NCBI GenBank assembly: GCA_029718625.1
Contig: CM056381.1
Span: 50,459,805-50,523,804, forward strand
Direction of reading: 5' to 3'
Length of the DNA stretch: 64,000 bases
Origin: Synaphobranchus kaupii
Taxonomy: Eukaryota > Chordata > Actinopteri > Anguilliformes > Synaphobranchidae
Shown: one piece after another, positions 12,426 through 40,615 of the stretch
Position numbering within the stretch: position 1 is the first letter of the stretch
Layout of the letters: every line of letters begins with the position of its first letter
Program-made: the position numbers and the translations under genes
The notes under the pieces: model-generated
The model's database searches: none
Seen by the model: the letters and a program-made list of their open reading frames with translations, nothing else
Told to the model about the DNA's origin: nothing

Positions 12426-12714
12426 ATGCTGCAGTTAGCGCTGTGGGGTTTGGTTTGTGTCTCTGCGTGTTTCCCCAGCGTGGTGCTGGACTTTAATCAC
12501 ATCGAGCGCTGCAAAGACTCCCTGTATATGGGTACCCCGCCCAGGGGCTTCATTGACTTCCGACTGAAGAAGATCTGCCAGCGCTACGCAGACAGACCTC
12601 GCTATGTCACGCTGTACGACCCGCAGAAGCGCATCCCCGTTTACTCTGCGTACACCTTCAAGAAGGACCGAGGGTGACCGTCGCGTGGACTACCCCTGGA
12701 TGTACGAGCCTCAG
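12426..12714 (+). CDS. ENDOD1-like secreted endonuclease, first coding exon (frameshifted)
   Basis: The ATG opens a signal peptide (MLQLALWGLVCVSACFPSVV), then a stretch typical of the N-terminus of fish endonuclease domain-containing 1 proteins: FNHIERCKDSLYMGTPPRGF, RLKKICQRYADRPRYVTLYD and RIPVYSAYTFKK. These belong to the DNA/RNA non-specific endonuclease (NUC) family, secreted or lumenal by virtue of the signal peptide. After YTFKK (about 12665) the frame hits a stop, but one base over it continues TEGDRRVDYPWMYEPQ to a good donor (cctcag|gtcagt, exon end 12714), so one extra base breaks the frame. The second exon, which should carry the catalytic His region, is absent: a Tc1 relic, a minisatellite and the gap follow. 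The locus may be a pseudogene or may be cut by assembly errors. Confidence 0.8.
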
Positions 12715-12775
12715 GTCAGTGCTTGCAAACATTATGGCTGCTGTTGGTGGCTGGTGAGTGTTGTAAATATATATA

Positions 12776-12776
12776 C

Positions 12777-12808
<32 letters not shown>
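12776..12808. repeat. (TA)n microsatellite
   Basis: About 15 TA units directly before the left end of the Tc1 relic. Tc1/mariner elements insert at TA. Confidence 0.9.
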
Positions 12809-12814
<6 letters not shown>

Positions 12815-12815
<1 letters not shown>

Positions 12816-13764
12816 GACAAATTAAAGGAAAAACCAACATAAAGTGTTTTAGAAGGTGTTGGGCCACCACGAGCCGCCAGAACAGCTTCAATGTGCCTTG
12901 GCATAGATTTTAGTCTCTGGAACTCTACTGGAGGGATAGAACACCATGCTTCCAAAAGTTATTCCCTCATTTGGTGTTTTGATGATGGTGGTGGAGAGCG
13001 CTGTGTAACACGTCAGTCCAAAATCTCCCATAGGTGTTCAATTGGGTTGAGATCTGGTGACTGTGAAGGCCATAGCATTACGGCTGGGTTTCAAACCTCA
13101 ATACTTTTTGAGCACCGACCGGATCATGTCCGTAGCACTGAGTATCGAAAACTGTCAGCGTATCGAAGAAGTATTTGGTGCCAATTTTCTGTACTTTTTG
13201 TCAAAATTTTCTAAAATTATCTGATAAGCACCAAATTTTTTGCCCCACCAGGGGAACTCTTTCTTGTTTTTATTCTTGGATCAGGTTTTTCTTGATTTAA
13301 ATCATAATTTTCTTCATTTTATACAGCTGTTGGAGTTCACAACATTAAACACTGAAGCATTTGAGAAGTTTTAGCTTATTTTGTTAAATGAGAATTTTTT
13401 TTTTGGATATTGTTGAAAAATGTGTTTACACTGAGCAAAGAAAGGTGTTGAAAAAAGGTATCGATTTGGCATCGGTATCGAACACCAGGTATCGGTATTG
13501 AAAAATTTCAAACAATACCCAGCCCTACATAGCATATGATTCACATCATTTTCATACTCATGAAACCATTCAGGTTTGACCCCTCATGCCCTGTGGATGG
13601 GGGCATTTTCATCCTGGAAGAGACCACTCCCATCAGGATAGAAATGTTTCATCATAGGATAAATGTGATCACTCATAATAACTGTATTGATTTGCAGTGA
13701 CCCTTCCCTCTAAGGGGACAAGTGGACCCAAACCATGCCAGGATAATGCCCCCCCACAGCATAA
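12815..13764 (-). mobile_element. Tc1/mariner relic, left TIR and 3' part of transposase
   Basis: The left end has gacaaattaaaggaaaaacc (12816-12835), the inverted form of ggtttttccctttaatttgtc at 61133-61153. On the minus strand the relic encodes the transposase C-terminus: [15 protein letters not shown] near 13050 and, after the nested h[19 protein letters not shown] sequence near 13560, then a GTSGPKP region near 13720 (minus-strand [10 protein letters not shown]). From about 13765 the transposase gives way to the 42-bp minisatellite. It is the same family as 59935-61155. Confidence 0.85.
13079..13527. mobile_element. hAT-type MITE nested in the Tc1 relic
   Basis: A 449-bp insertion with imperfect TIRs (ta(c/g)ggctgggtat/ttc form), flanked by an exact 8-bp duplication catagcat (13071-13078 and 13528-13535). 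The sister Tc1 copy at 59948 reads uninterrupted catagcatatgattcac, which proves the empty site. 8-bp duplications and ggctgggtat-type ends fit hAT elements. No transposase inside. Confidence 0.92.
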
Positions 13765-16700
13765 CAGAGCCACCGGACCCCCTCACTGTAGGGGTTTATC
13801 CTTTAATAACAGAGCCACCGGACCCCCTCACTGTAGGGGTTTATCCTTTAACAGAGCCACCGGACCCCCTCACTGTAGGGGTTTATCCTTTAACAGAGCC
13901 ACCGGACCCCCTCACTGTAGGGGTTTATCCTTTAATAACAGAGCCACCGGGACCCCCTCACTGTAGGGGTTTCTCCTTTAACAGAGCCACCGGACCCCCT
14001 CACTGTAGGGGTTTATCCTTTAATAACAGAGCCACCGGACCCCCTCACTGTAGGGGTTTCTCCTTTAATAACAGAGCCACCGGACCCCCTCACTGTAGGG
14101 GTTTATCCTTTAACAGAGCCACCGGACCCCCTCACTGTAGGGGTTTCTCCTTTAACAGAGCCACTGGACCCCCTCACTGTAGGGGTTTTATCCTTTAACA
14201 GAGCCACCGGACCCCCTCACTGTAGGGGTTTATCCTTTAACAGAGCCACCGGACCCCCCTCACTGTAGTGGTTTCTCCTTTAACAGAGCCACCGGACCCC
14301 CTCACTGTAGGGGTTTATCCTTTAATAACAGAGCCACCGGACCCCCTCACTGTAGGGGTTTCTCCTTTAACAGAGCCACCGGACCCCCTCACTGTAGGGG
14401 TTTCTCCTTTAACAGAGCCACTGGACCCCCTCACTGTAGGGGTTTATCCTTTAACAGAGCCACCGGACCCCCTCACTGTAGGGGTTTCTCCTTTAACAGA
14501 GCCACCGGACCCCCTCACTGTAGGGGTTTCTCCTTTAACAGAGCCACTGGACCCCCTCACTGTAGGGGTTTATCCTTTAACAGAGCCACTGGACCCCCTC
14601 ACTGTAGGGGTTTCTCCTTTAACAGAGCCACCGGGCCCCCTCACTGTAGGGGTTTCTCCTTTAACAGAGCCACTGGACCCCCTCACTGTAGGGGTTTCTC
14701 CTTTAACAGAGCCACCGGACCCCCTCACTGTAGGGGTTTCTCCTTTAACAGAGCCACCGGACCCCCTCACTGTAGGGGTTTCTCCTTTAACAGAGCCACT
14801 GGACCCCCTCACTGTAGGGGTTTATCCTTTAATAACAGAGCCACCGGACCCCCTCACTGTAGGGGTTTATCCTTTAACAGAGCCACCGGACCCCCTCACT
14901 GTAGGGGTTTCTCCTTTAATAACAGAGCCACCGGACCTCCTCACTGTAGGGGTTTATCCTTTAACAGAGCCACCGGACCCCCTCACTGTAGGGGTTTATC
15001 CTTTAACAGAGCCACCGGACCCCCTCACTGTAGGGGTTTCTCCTTTAACAGAGCCACCGGACCCCCCTCACTGTAGGGGTTTCTCCTTTAACAGAGCCAC
15101 TGGACCCCCTCACTGTAGGGGTTTATCCTTTAACAGAGCCAGCGGACCCCCTCACTGTAGGGGTTTATCCTTTAACAGAGCCACCGGACCCCCTCACTGT
15201 AGTGGTTTATCCTTTAACAGAGCCACCGGACCCCCTCACTGTAAGGGTTTATCCTTTAACAGAACCACCGGACCCCCTCACTGTAGGGGTTTATCCTTTA
15301 ACAGAGCCACCGGACCCCCTCACTGTAGGGGTTTATCCTTTAATAACAGAGCCACCGGACCCCCTCACTGTAGGGGGTTTATCCTTTAATAACAGAGCCA
15401 CCGGACCTCCTCACTGTAGGGGTTTCTCCTTTAACAGAGCCACCGGACCCCCTCACTGTAGGGGTTTCTCCTTTAACAAAGCCACCGGACCCCCCTCACT
15501 ATAGGGGTTTATCCTTTAACAGAGCCACCGGACCCCCTCACTGTAGGGGTTTATCCTTTAACAGAGCCACCGGACCTCCTCACTGTAGGGGTTTATCCTT
15601 TAATAACAGAGCCACCGGACCTCCTCACTGTAGGGGTTTATCCTTTAACAGAGCCACCGGACCCCCTCACTGTAGGGGTTTCTCCTTTAACAGAGCCACC
15701 GGACCCCTCACTGTAGGGGTTTATCCTTTAACAGAGCCACTGGACCCCCTCACTGTAGGGGTTTTCTCCTTTAACAGAGCCACCCGAACCTCCACACTGT
15801 AGGGGTTTATCCTTTAACAGAGCCACCGGACCCCCCTCACTGTAGGGGTTTTTCCTTTAACAGAGCCACCGGACCCCCTCACTGTAGGGGTTTATCCTTT
15901 AACAGAGCCACCGGACCCCCTCACTGTAGGGGTTTATCCTTTAATAACAGAGCCACCGGACCCCCCTCACTGTAGGGGTTTATCCTTTAACAGAGCCACC
16001 GGACCCCCTCACTGTAGGGGTTTATCCTTTAACAGAGCCACCGGACCCCCTCACTGTAGGGGTTTATCCTTTAACAGAGCCACCGGACCCCCTCACTGTT
16101 GGGGTTTTTCCTTTAACAGAGCCACCGGGACCCTCCTCACTGTAGGGGTTTCTCCTTTAACAGAGCCACCGGACCCCCTCACTGTAGGGGTTTATCCTTT
16201 AACAGAGCCACCGGACCCCCTCACTGTAGGGGTTTATCCTTTAATAACAGAGCCACCGGACCCCCTCACTGTAGGGGTTTATCCTTTAACAGAGCCACCG
16301 GACCCCCTCACTGTAGGGGTTTATCCTTTAATAACAGAGCCACCGGACCCCCTCACTGTAGGGGTTTATCCTTTAACAGAGCCACCGGACCCCCTCACTG
16401 TAGGGGTTTATCCTTTAACAGAGCCACCGGACCCCCTCACTGTAGGGGTTTATCCTTTAACAGAGCCACCGGACCCCCTCACTGTTGGGGTTTTTCCTTT
16501 AACAGAGCCACCGGACCTCCTCACTGTAGGGGTTTCTCCTTTAACAGAGCCACCGGACCCCCTCACTGTAGGGGTTTATCCTTTAACAGAGCCACCGGAC
16601 CCCCTCACTGTAGGGGTTTATCCTTTAATAACAGAGCCACCGGACCCCCACACTGTAGGGGTTTATCCTTTAATAACAGAGCCACCGGACCCCCACACTG

Positions 16701-18167
16701 TAGGGGTTTATCCTTTAACAGAGCCACCGAACCCCCTCACTGTAGGGGTTTATCCTTTAACAGAGCCACCGGACCCCCTCACTGTAGGGGTTTATCCTTT
16801 AACAGAGCCACCGGACCCCCTCACTGTAGGGGGTTTATCCTTTAACAGAGCCACCGGACCCCCTCACTGTAGGGGTTTCTCCTTTAACAGAGCCACCGGA
16901 CCCCCTCACTGTAGGGGTTTCTCCTTTAACAGCCACCGGACCCCCTCACTGTAGGGGTTTCTCCTTTAACAGAGCCACCGGGACCCCCTCACTGTAGGGG
17001 TTTTCTCCTTTAACAGAGCCACTGGACCCCCTCACTGTAGGGGTTTATCCTTTAACAGAGCCACTGGACCCCCTCACTGTAGGGGTTTATCCTTTAACAG
17101 AGCCAGCGGACCCCCCTCACTGTAGGGGTTTATCCTTTAATAACAGAGCCAGCGGACCCCCTCACTGTAGGGGTTTATCCTTTAACAGAGCCACCGGACC
17201 CCCCTCACTGTAGGGGTTTATCCTTTAACAGAACCACCGGACCCCCTCACTGTAGGGGTTTATCCTTTAACAGAGCCACCGGACCCCTCACTGTAGGGGT
17301 TTATCCTTTAATAACAGAGCCACCGGACCCCCTCACTGTAGGGGTTTATCCTTTAATAACAGAGCCACCGGACCTCCTCACTGTAGGGGTTTCTCCTTTA
17401 ACAGAGCCACCGGACCCCCTCACTGTAGGGGTTTCTCCTTTAACAAAGCCACCGGACCCCCTCACTATAGGGGTTTATCCTTTAACAGAGCCACCGGACC
17501 CCCTCACTGTAGGGGTTTATCCTTTAACAGAGCCACCGGACCTCCTCACTGTAGGGGGTTTATCCTTTAATAACAGAGCCACCGGACCTCCTCACTGTAG
17601 GGGTTTATCCTTTAACAGAGCCACCGGACCCCCCTCACTGTAGGGGTTTCTCCTTTAACAGAGCCACCGGACCCCTCACTGTAGGGGTTTATCCTTTAAC
17701 AGAGCCACCGGACCCCCTCACTGTAGGGGTTTCTCCTTTAACAGAGCCACCGGACCTCCACACTGTAGGGGTTTATCCTTTAACAGAGCCACCGGACCCC
17801 CTCACTGTAGGGGTTTATCCTTTAACAGAGCCACCGGACCCCCTCACTGTAGGGGTTTATCCTTTAATAACAGAGCCACCGGACCCCCTCACTGTAGGGG
17901 TTTATCCTTTAACAGAGCCACCGGACCCCCTCACTGTAGGGGTTTATCCTTTAACAGAGCCACCGGACCCCCTCACTGTAGGGGTTTATCCTTTAACAGA
18001 GCCACCGGACCCCCTCACTGTAGGGGTTTCTCCTTTAACAAAGCCACCGGACCCCCTCACTATAGGGGTTTATCCTTTAACAGAGCCACCGGACCCCCTC
18101 ACTGTAGGGGTTTATCCTTTAACAGAGCCACCGGACCTCCTCACTGTAGGGGTTTATCCTTTAATAA
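13765..18167. repeat. 42-bp minisatellite grown inside a Tc1 element
   Basis: About 103 copies of a 42-bp unit (acagagccaccggacccc, then ctcactgtagg, then ggtttatcctttaac), with 45-bp variants carrying an extra ata and frequent one-base slips. It begins where the transposase DDE-domain segment stands (cacagcataacagagccacc, minus-strand GGSVMLW-like) and runs into the N gap. The other half of the unit, ggggttt(t/a/c)tcctttaa, matches the terminal inverted repeat, so the unit joins a transposase piece to the TIR. The long ORFs reading through it (for example 14268-15389) follow from the 42-bp period and are not genes. Confidence 0.95.
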
Positions 18168-18667
18168 NNNNNNNNNNNNNNNNNNNNNNNNNNNNNNNNN
18201 NNNNNNNNNNNNNNNNNNNNNNNNNNNNNNNNNNNNNNNNNNNNNNNNNNNNNNNNNNNNNNNNNNNNNNNNNNNNNNNNNNNNNNNNNNNNNNNNNNNN
18301 NNNNNNNNNNNNNNNNNNNNNNNNNNNNNNNNNNNNNNNNNNNNNNNNNNNNNNNNNNNNNNNNNNNNNNNNNNNNNNNNNNNNNNNNNNNNNNNNNNNN
18401 NNNNNNNNNNNNNNNNNNNNNNNNNNNNNNNNNNNNNNNNNNNNNNNNNNNNNNNNNNNNNNNNNNNNNNNNNNNNNNNNNNNNNNNNNNNNNNNNNNNN
18501 NNNNNNNNNNNNNNNNNNNNNNNNNNNNNNNNNNNNNNNNNNNNNNNNNNNNNNNNNNNNNNNNNNNNNNNNNNNNNNNNNNNNNNNNNNNNNNNNNNNN
18601 NNNNNNNNNNNNNNNNNNNNNNNNNNNNNNNNNNNNNNNNNNNNNNNNNNNNNNNNNNNNNNNNNNN
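18168..18667. other. Assembly gap, exactly 500 N
   Basis: The round length suggests a placeholder of unknown true size. It lies between the 42-bp array and an unrelated 25-bp array. The second ENDOD1-like exon and the 5' dlgap exons are both missing around it. Confidence 0.98.
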
Positions 18668-19297
18668 CAGTGTGGGAGCAGCGGTCAGTGTGGAGCAGTG
18701 ATCAGAGCAGCAGTGTGAGCAGGTGGTTAGAGCAGCAGTGTAGAGCAGTGGTCAGAGCAGCAGTGTGGAGCAGTGATCAGAGCAGCAGTGTGGAGCAGTG
18801 GTTAGAGCAGCAGTGTGGAGCAGTGATCAGAGCAGCAGTGTGGAGCAGTGATCAGAGCAGCAGTGTGGAGCAGTGATCAGAGCAGCAGTGTGGGAGCAGT
18901 GGTTAGAGCAGCAGTGTGGAGCAGTGATCAGAGCAGCAGTGTGGAGCAGTGGTTAGAGCAGCAGTGTGGAGCAGTGATCAGAGCAGCAAGTGTGGAGCAG
19001 TGATCAGAGCAGCAGTGTGGAGCAGTGGTTAGAGCAGCAGCGTGGAGCAGTGATCAGAGCAGCAGTGTGGAGCAGTGATCAGAGCAGCAGTGTGGAGCAG
19101 TAGTTAGAGCAGCAGTGTGGAGCAGTGATCAGAGCAGCAGTGTGGAGCAGTGATCAGAGCAGCAGTGTGGAGCAGTGGTTAGAGCAGCAGTGTGGAGCAG
19201 TGATCAGAGCAGCAGTGTGGAGCAGTGGTTAGAGCAGCAGTGTGGAGCAGTGATCAGAGCAGCAGTGTGGAGCAGTGATCAGAGCAGCAGTGTGGAG
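18668..19297. repeat. 25-bp minisatellite
   Basis: About 25 copies of agcagcagtg + tggagcagtgatcag, alternating gatcag and ggttag variants. Ends 66 bp before the first visible dlgap exon. Confidence 0.93.
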
Positions 19298-19363
19298 GGG
19301 TTTGATGGAACAGGGCTGATCTGAATGATTGTTTTATAGCTGTATTGTTGTGTCTGACTGCAG

Positions 19364-35229
<15,866 letters not shown>

Positions 35230-35261
<32 letters not shown>

Positions 35262-36410
35262 TACATGCACGCACGCACGCACGCACGCACGCACGCGCAC
35301 ACACACACACATCCATCCTCTTGGTGAAGAGCTTGCACAGTGAGCTGCTGTGTTCCAGGTGGTAACAGAACTCATCCACTCTGTGGGAGCTCTCCAGGGG
35401 CTCAGAGCTGGCAGGATAGCTCTCTCACTGTGACATCACAGCGCCCTCTAGCAGTCAAGTCCTGCCAGCACATCCATCAGTCTTCAAGTGTGGGGGCGAG
35501 CTCTCTTTGTGACATCATCACTACCCCTGCTGCCATTCAAGCAGCAACCAACTTGGGTTTTTAATGTAGCACACAACAGGACACGCCCACCCCAGGGGGA
35601 AGAGGTTAAAGGTTGTTGGGGAGCGGGAGGGGGTGGTCTATCTAGTTTTTCTAAGCAGGCTTGTAGCTCATTGAAAGCAATGAATCTGTTCTAGTCTGAC
35701 GGTTTCACAGTCCAGAAACAAGTCAAACAAGCCCCTCCTCCTCCTCTATCAGTGACACACACAAACACAAGACACTTTTTAAGTATTTTTTTTCTCACTG
35801 TTTGGTTTCACAAGTTTCTCCTTTGTGAAACATGCAGGGGAAAGATGCCAGTCATCCCTGGGTCCTGTTGTTCTGCCTGGAAGAGCTTCAGAGTTCCCCT
35901 CTCTCTAAATTCCCCTCCTCCCTCTCCCCGGTCACTGTTGCCAATTCCTTCTTTTCTTACACAACAAAAGCTGGTGATGTTTAATAACCAGTTACATGTG
36001 AGAAGAGATCAATAGGAGCCAACATCTTTTCTTAAAACAAAATCCATATCGATAAGTGATGAGTGGTATTGACTTGATCACCATTATCTTATCATACCGA
36101 CATGTGCCACAACGGGGACTGTTAATGTCTTTACTGCCCCCTGTGGATAAGGCGTGTCATTGCAGGGTCACAGTGAAAATCTGGCACTGGACTCTTCCCT
36201 CTTGGGACAGGGAGTGTGCAGGGCCTTGCACTGTATATTTACAATCAAACAAAGAATAAATATTTCAGTCTATATTAAATGTACGTATATTTATATGTAT
36301 ATTTTATACAGCCGTCTGTATTTTTTAGAATAGAACGGAATATATAATCATATTTATATAGCTGATGTAAGCAGTCCAGTGAGCGGTGTGGCTTTCAGAC
36401 AGAGGGTGTG
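35230..36410 (+). other. Probable dlgap 3' UTR and flank
   Basis: Starts with CA and GCAC microsatellites (35231-35312). A candidate polyadenylation signal aataaa lies at 36256. No further ORF with family features. UTR extent is inferred. Confidence 0.45.
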
Positions 36411-36465
<55 letters not shown>

Positions 36466-36470
36466 TGTGC

Positions 36471-36515
<45 letters not shown>

Positions 36516-36530
36516 TGTGAGTGTGCGTGC

Positions 36531-36573
<43 letters not shown>

Positions 36574-36582
36574 TGTGCGTGC

Positions 36583-36655
<73 letters not shown>
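36411..36655. repeat. (GT)n microsatellite with GAGTGTGC interruptions
   Basis: About 245 bp of GT, broken at regular places by gagtgtgcgtgcgtg. Confidence 0.95.
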
Positions 36656-36657
<2 letters not shown>

Positions 36658-37072
36658 AGCGAAAACCTTCCCTGGACCCTCTTAGTGATAAACTCATTAA
36701 AATATAACCTCACATTCAAAGGTGAGCTGAAAAATGCTTTTTAATACGTGTGAATGCCTGAGGAAGGAGTTATTAGTGTGTTTTCTGAGCATGCATCGCA
36801 AAGTCCTGTTTCACCACCTGCAATTTATAAACTACTGATCGGGAGGAAGCCAGAATTTTAACGTGCATTTTTAAAGGCCAAAGTTCACCGCAAAGCGATT
36901 GGAAAACCTGAGGCGGGGGGTAAGAGTGTAGCTCAAGCACAAAGACTCTCATCACACGTTAAAGCACAGAGTGTATCTCTCACTGGGAACTTACAGGTTT
37001 ATTTAATCACCTCAGCATCATCATGTAAATATCTGTGTTGTGAAGAATCATAACATTACTCTTATGATTATA
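36656..37072. other. Intergenic, nothing recognised
   Basis: No exon or repeat signature seen between the GT tract and the Tc1 fragment. Confidence 0.45.
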
Positions 37073-37613
37073 CACTGCCCGGCCAAAAAAAAAGTCGCAC
37101 ACTCTAATATTTAGTTGGACCGCCTTTAGCTTTGATTACGGCGCGCATTTGTTGTGGCATTGTTTCGGCAACCTTATGCAATGTCACAACATTTATTTCC
37201 ATCCAGAGTTGCATGAATTTTTGGCTGAGATCTTGTATTGACGACGGGAGAGTCGAACCACTCCGTAAAGTCTTCTCCAGCACATCCCAATGACTTTCAA
37301 TGGGGTTAAGGTCAGGAATCTGGTGGCTAATTCATGTGTGAAAATGATTCCTCATGCTCCCTGAACCACTCTTTCACAATTTGAGCCCGATGAATCTTGG
37401 CATTGTCGTCCTGGAAAATGCCCATTGATGGGATAACCTGGTCATTCAGTACATTCAGGTACTTAGCTGACTTCATTTTATTGCTGCATAATGTTGCTGA
37501 GCCTAGACCTGACCAACTGAAGCAACCGCAGATCATAACACTGCCTCCAGAGGCTTGTACAGTGGGCACTATGCATGACGGGTGCAATTGCGACTTTTTT
37601 TTTTGGCCGGGTA
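37073..37613 (-). mobile_element. Internally deleted copy of the 56689 Tc1/mariner family
   Basis: Ends cactgcccggcc with aaaaagtcgca, and the inverse tgcgacttttttttttggcc. In between, the minus strand keeps transposase pieces ([38 protein letters not shown]). About 540 bp against 1245 bp in the fuller copy. Confidence 0.88.
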
Positions 37614-38611
37614 TCTGTCACTATAACCATTATTAATTCGTAGTAGTAGCAGTAGTAGCATTATTACTATTATTATTATTATTGATAGTTTTTTTTCAGT
37701 GATTACTGCTGATAATATTATTCGGTACTGAGCAGTGAGTTTGGACTGTTGAAACCATCTGTCTGTCAGAACTGTTGATGTGGCTGAAAGGACGGACCAC
37801 ACCCACTCCACGCCCACTTGCCACGCCCAGTTACCACACCCATGTGCTGTCATGAACTGCCAATGAGGAGCCATGAATAAATAACTGGACAGCCAGTAGT
37901 TGGGGATGATTTCAGATCCGGAAGTTTCTTGGATGGTTTTTGTGGCCACAGGAATCAAAGGAGGAGCCCCCACCCAGTGGAGATACAGCGGACATTTTAT
38001 ACTTTTATTTATATATATCAGCACTATAGGGGAGCATCTCTCTCTCTACTCACCTACTACTCAGACGATACTCAGACTCTGTGAACATCCTACATAAAAA
38101 CTTATCAGGACCAGCCAATCACCTCCTACTCAGATTCTCTGAACGTCCTACATGAAAAGTTATCGTCGGGACCAGCCAATTACAGTCTGTTTGAGTTCAT
38201 TTGGTTTTTACTTCCACTGATTTGGCTCCCGTGTGACGACAGGCCACCGCAGAGAGTCCCTGACCGGTAAGGGAGGTCGCGTGACTGAAGATGGACTCGC
38301 TCCACTGTACTGGTGTGTTTGTCATGGTTCTGAGTTTAAAGTCCATCTTTATTTGGTCATTGGGAAGTTCACAGGTCAAAGAAAATGACCCAAACCTCTG
38401 AGAGATGCTTCACTGTGAGCTAGTTTATTCAGCACTGAATGTAAGACTGTTGACGTTGTAAATGTTTTCTATTTATTATTATCATTATTATTATTATTAT
38501 TATAAAGCTATTTTTAGCGAAGAACACAAACGCATTTTGCTTGCATGTGTGTATGCTTGGATATATTTTGAGTGCAAGTGTATGTGTGTGTGTGTGTGTG
38601 TGTGTAATCAA
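37614..38611. other. Intergenic, no gene recognised
   Basis: Holds (ATT)n tracts near 37665-37685 and 38472-38505. A near-duplicate pair (tactcagac/gattctctgaac) lies at 38055-38165. Confidence 0.45.
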
Positions 38612-38762
38612 GGCTCTTTTCATGAATCATCTCAGAGTAGGAGAGCTGATCCAGGATCAGTCTCACTCATCCATATCATAAGCTTATCCATTATGATTTA
38701 AAAGACAAAACTGATCCCAGATCAGCTCTCCCACACTGAGAGGCTCTGTTCATACAGGCCCT
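38612..38762. mobile_element. Foldback MITE
   Basis: Left arm tctcagagtaggagagctga + tccaggatcagt (38630-38661) pairs with actgatcccagatcagctct + cccacactgaga (38710-38741). The outer arms (ggctct...catga, catacaggccc) extend it. A form widespread in fish genomes. Confidence 0.8.
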
Positions 38763-39282
38763 CTTCTAGTTTTTTATCCTTACAGAAATTGAATATACTG
38801 GAATATATTGTAAATATACTGACTTTAAAATATAATGATAAAGTATTTGCCCAGTTTAATTCACTTTATATTTTCAGTATATTTGATCTTCATTCATAAG
38901 GGTCTGTCTTTTGACCAATGGCTGTGTTTACTGAGGAAGGTAAAAGGTCATTTGGAGTGCCTGGCTGTCTGGTGTAACCGTCCTGTCTCAGAACCGTCTG
39001 GCTTTTCCTTTCAGAAGAGTCAGGCTGTTAGAATCAGAATGAATCACCGGGCAAAACCACACGCAGTCATCAAACTGATCCCCCTCACCCAGCCGGGCCT
39101 CGCCCTGTCTGCTGGCCACACCCAGTAATATCACAACCCCCCCCCCCAGCCAGCCATAGCTTTAAAACTGTCACTTTAAGGTATCACCATTAAATATGAA
39201 CAAATTCTGAAATAAGAACTTTAGGAGATCATTTATTTAGTTTACAGAAAAGCAAGACAAGCCAAGGAATATAAATGAAGGG
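38763..39282. other. Intergenic, nothing recognised
   Basis: No exon or mobile element seen. Confidence 0.45.
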
Positions 39283-39876
39283 AAAGTGTGTGTGTGTATA
39301 CGAGTATATGTGCGTTTGTGCATGTGTGTGTATGCGAGTATATGTGCGCGTTTGTGCATGCGTGTGTATGCGAGTATATATGCGTGTTCGTGCATGCGTG
39401 TGTATGCGAGTATATATGCGTGTTTGTGCATGCGTGTGTATATGCGTGTTTGTGCATGTGTGTGTATGCGAGTATGTGTGTGTCTGTATGCGAGTATATG
39501 TGCGTGTTCGTGCATGTGTTTCTGTGTGTTTGTAAATGCGTGTGTGTATGCGAGTATATGCGTGTGTTCGTGCATGTGTGTGTATGCGAGTATATGTACG
39601 TGTTTGTGTATGTGTGTGTTCGTGCATGTGTGTGTGTGTGTGTCTGTATGCGAGTATATGTGCGTGTGTGTATGAGAGTATATGTGTGTGTTCGTGCATG
39701 TGTGTGTATGCGAGTATATGTACGTATGTGTGTGTTCGTGCATGTGTGTGTGTAGTATGCGAGTATATGTGGGTGTTCGTGCGTGTGTATGAGAGTATAT
39801 GTGCGTGTTTGTGTATGTGTGTGTGTTCGTGCATGTGTGTGTGTGTGTGTGTGTGTATGCGAGTATGTGTGCATGT

Positions 39877-39908
<32 letters not shown>

Positions 39909-39913
39909 CTCAG
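39283..39913. repeat. TGTG/GCGAGTATATG satellite
   Basis: Degenerate units of about 30-36 bp (gtgtgtatgcgagtatatgt + gcgtgtttgtgcat). Both strands are open in several frames for this reason only. Confidence 0.93.
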
Positions 39914-40309
39914 AAGGTGTATAGGTGTACATTCATTTCATTTTCTCAGTCATTGCTCTATTGATCTCATCAATCCAAAATGAGTCAGCTGATGTGAGTG
40001 AGCATTGGGAGCAGCATCAGGGAGACACACGTCAAAACAACTGAGACTGCAAATGAAGACAATGACAAAAATAGCTTTGTTTTTAACAGTATAAATGATA
40101 CAGTAAGTGACAATAGAGCTTTAATATCAGGCCATTTCCTCCAAAAAGCACATAAAACAGCAGAAGCACAACACAGTGTGAGCTAGCGCCTCGCTAACCT
40201 GCCTGTCCGCTGCACATTTTATAAAGTCCTCCTGTTTCTAAATCCTCCCTTGATCACACTTCCTGTTTCACAGAAAGTTGGTCTTCTGACAGGCGTAAGG
40301 AGACACAAG
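39914..40309. other. Intergenic, nothing recognised
   Basis: Unique-looking sequence. Confidence 0.45.
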
Positions 40310-40615
40310 GGGTTCGTCCCGATACTTGAAAAATGCACCCTCCTTTCCTCCACTACCACTTCCTCTCCCAGTGCCCCGGAAACAGATCTTTGTGTCCTAA
40401 TCTAATGTTGCTGATTAGGCTACATATTAAATACAAATGGTTAAAAATTGATTCATATCTCGATGCAAACCACAATGTCAGGTACATTGTATACTGTACA
40501 TGCAACTACTTGTACTCAAAACATTCAGGCAGTTTTGCAAACTTCCGGGTAGGAGAGGAGTGGTAGTGGGGGAGTGGAGGAATGGAGGAGAGGAGTGAAG
40601 GATACTGGGACGCAC
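40310..40615. mobile_element. Compact palindromic MITE (unexpanded sister of 20016-22539)
   Basis: Ends gggttcgtcccgatact and the inverse gatactgggacgca. Left arm cctcctttcctccactacca, right arm ggtagtgggggagtggagga. Arms are single copy here. Confidence 0.85.

Noticed and set aside
14268..15389. 373-codon ORF with [11 protein letters not shown] repeats
   Set aside because: Translation of the 42-bp satellite on the strand opposite to the transposase. One-base slips end it repeatedly.
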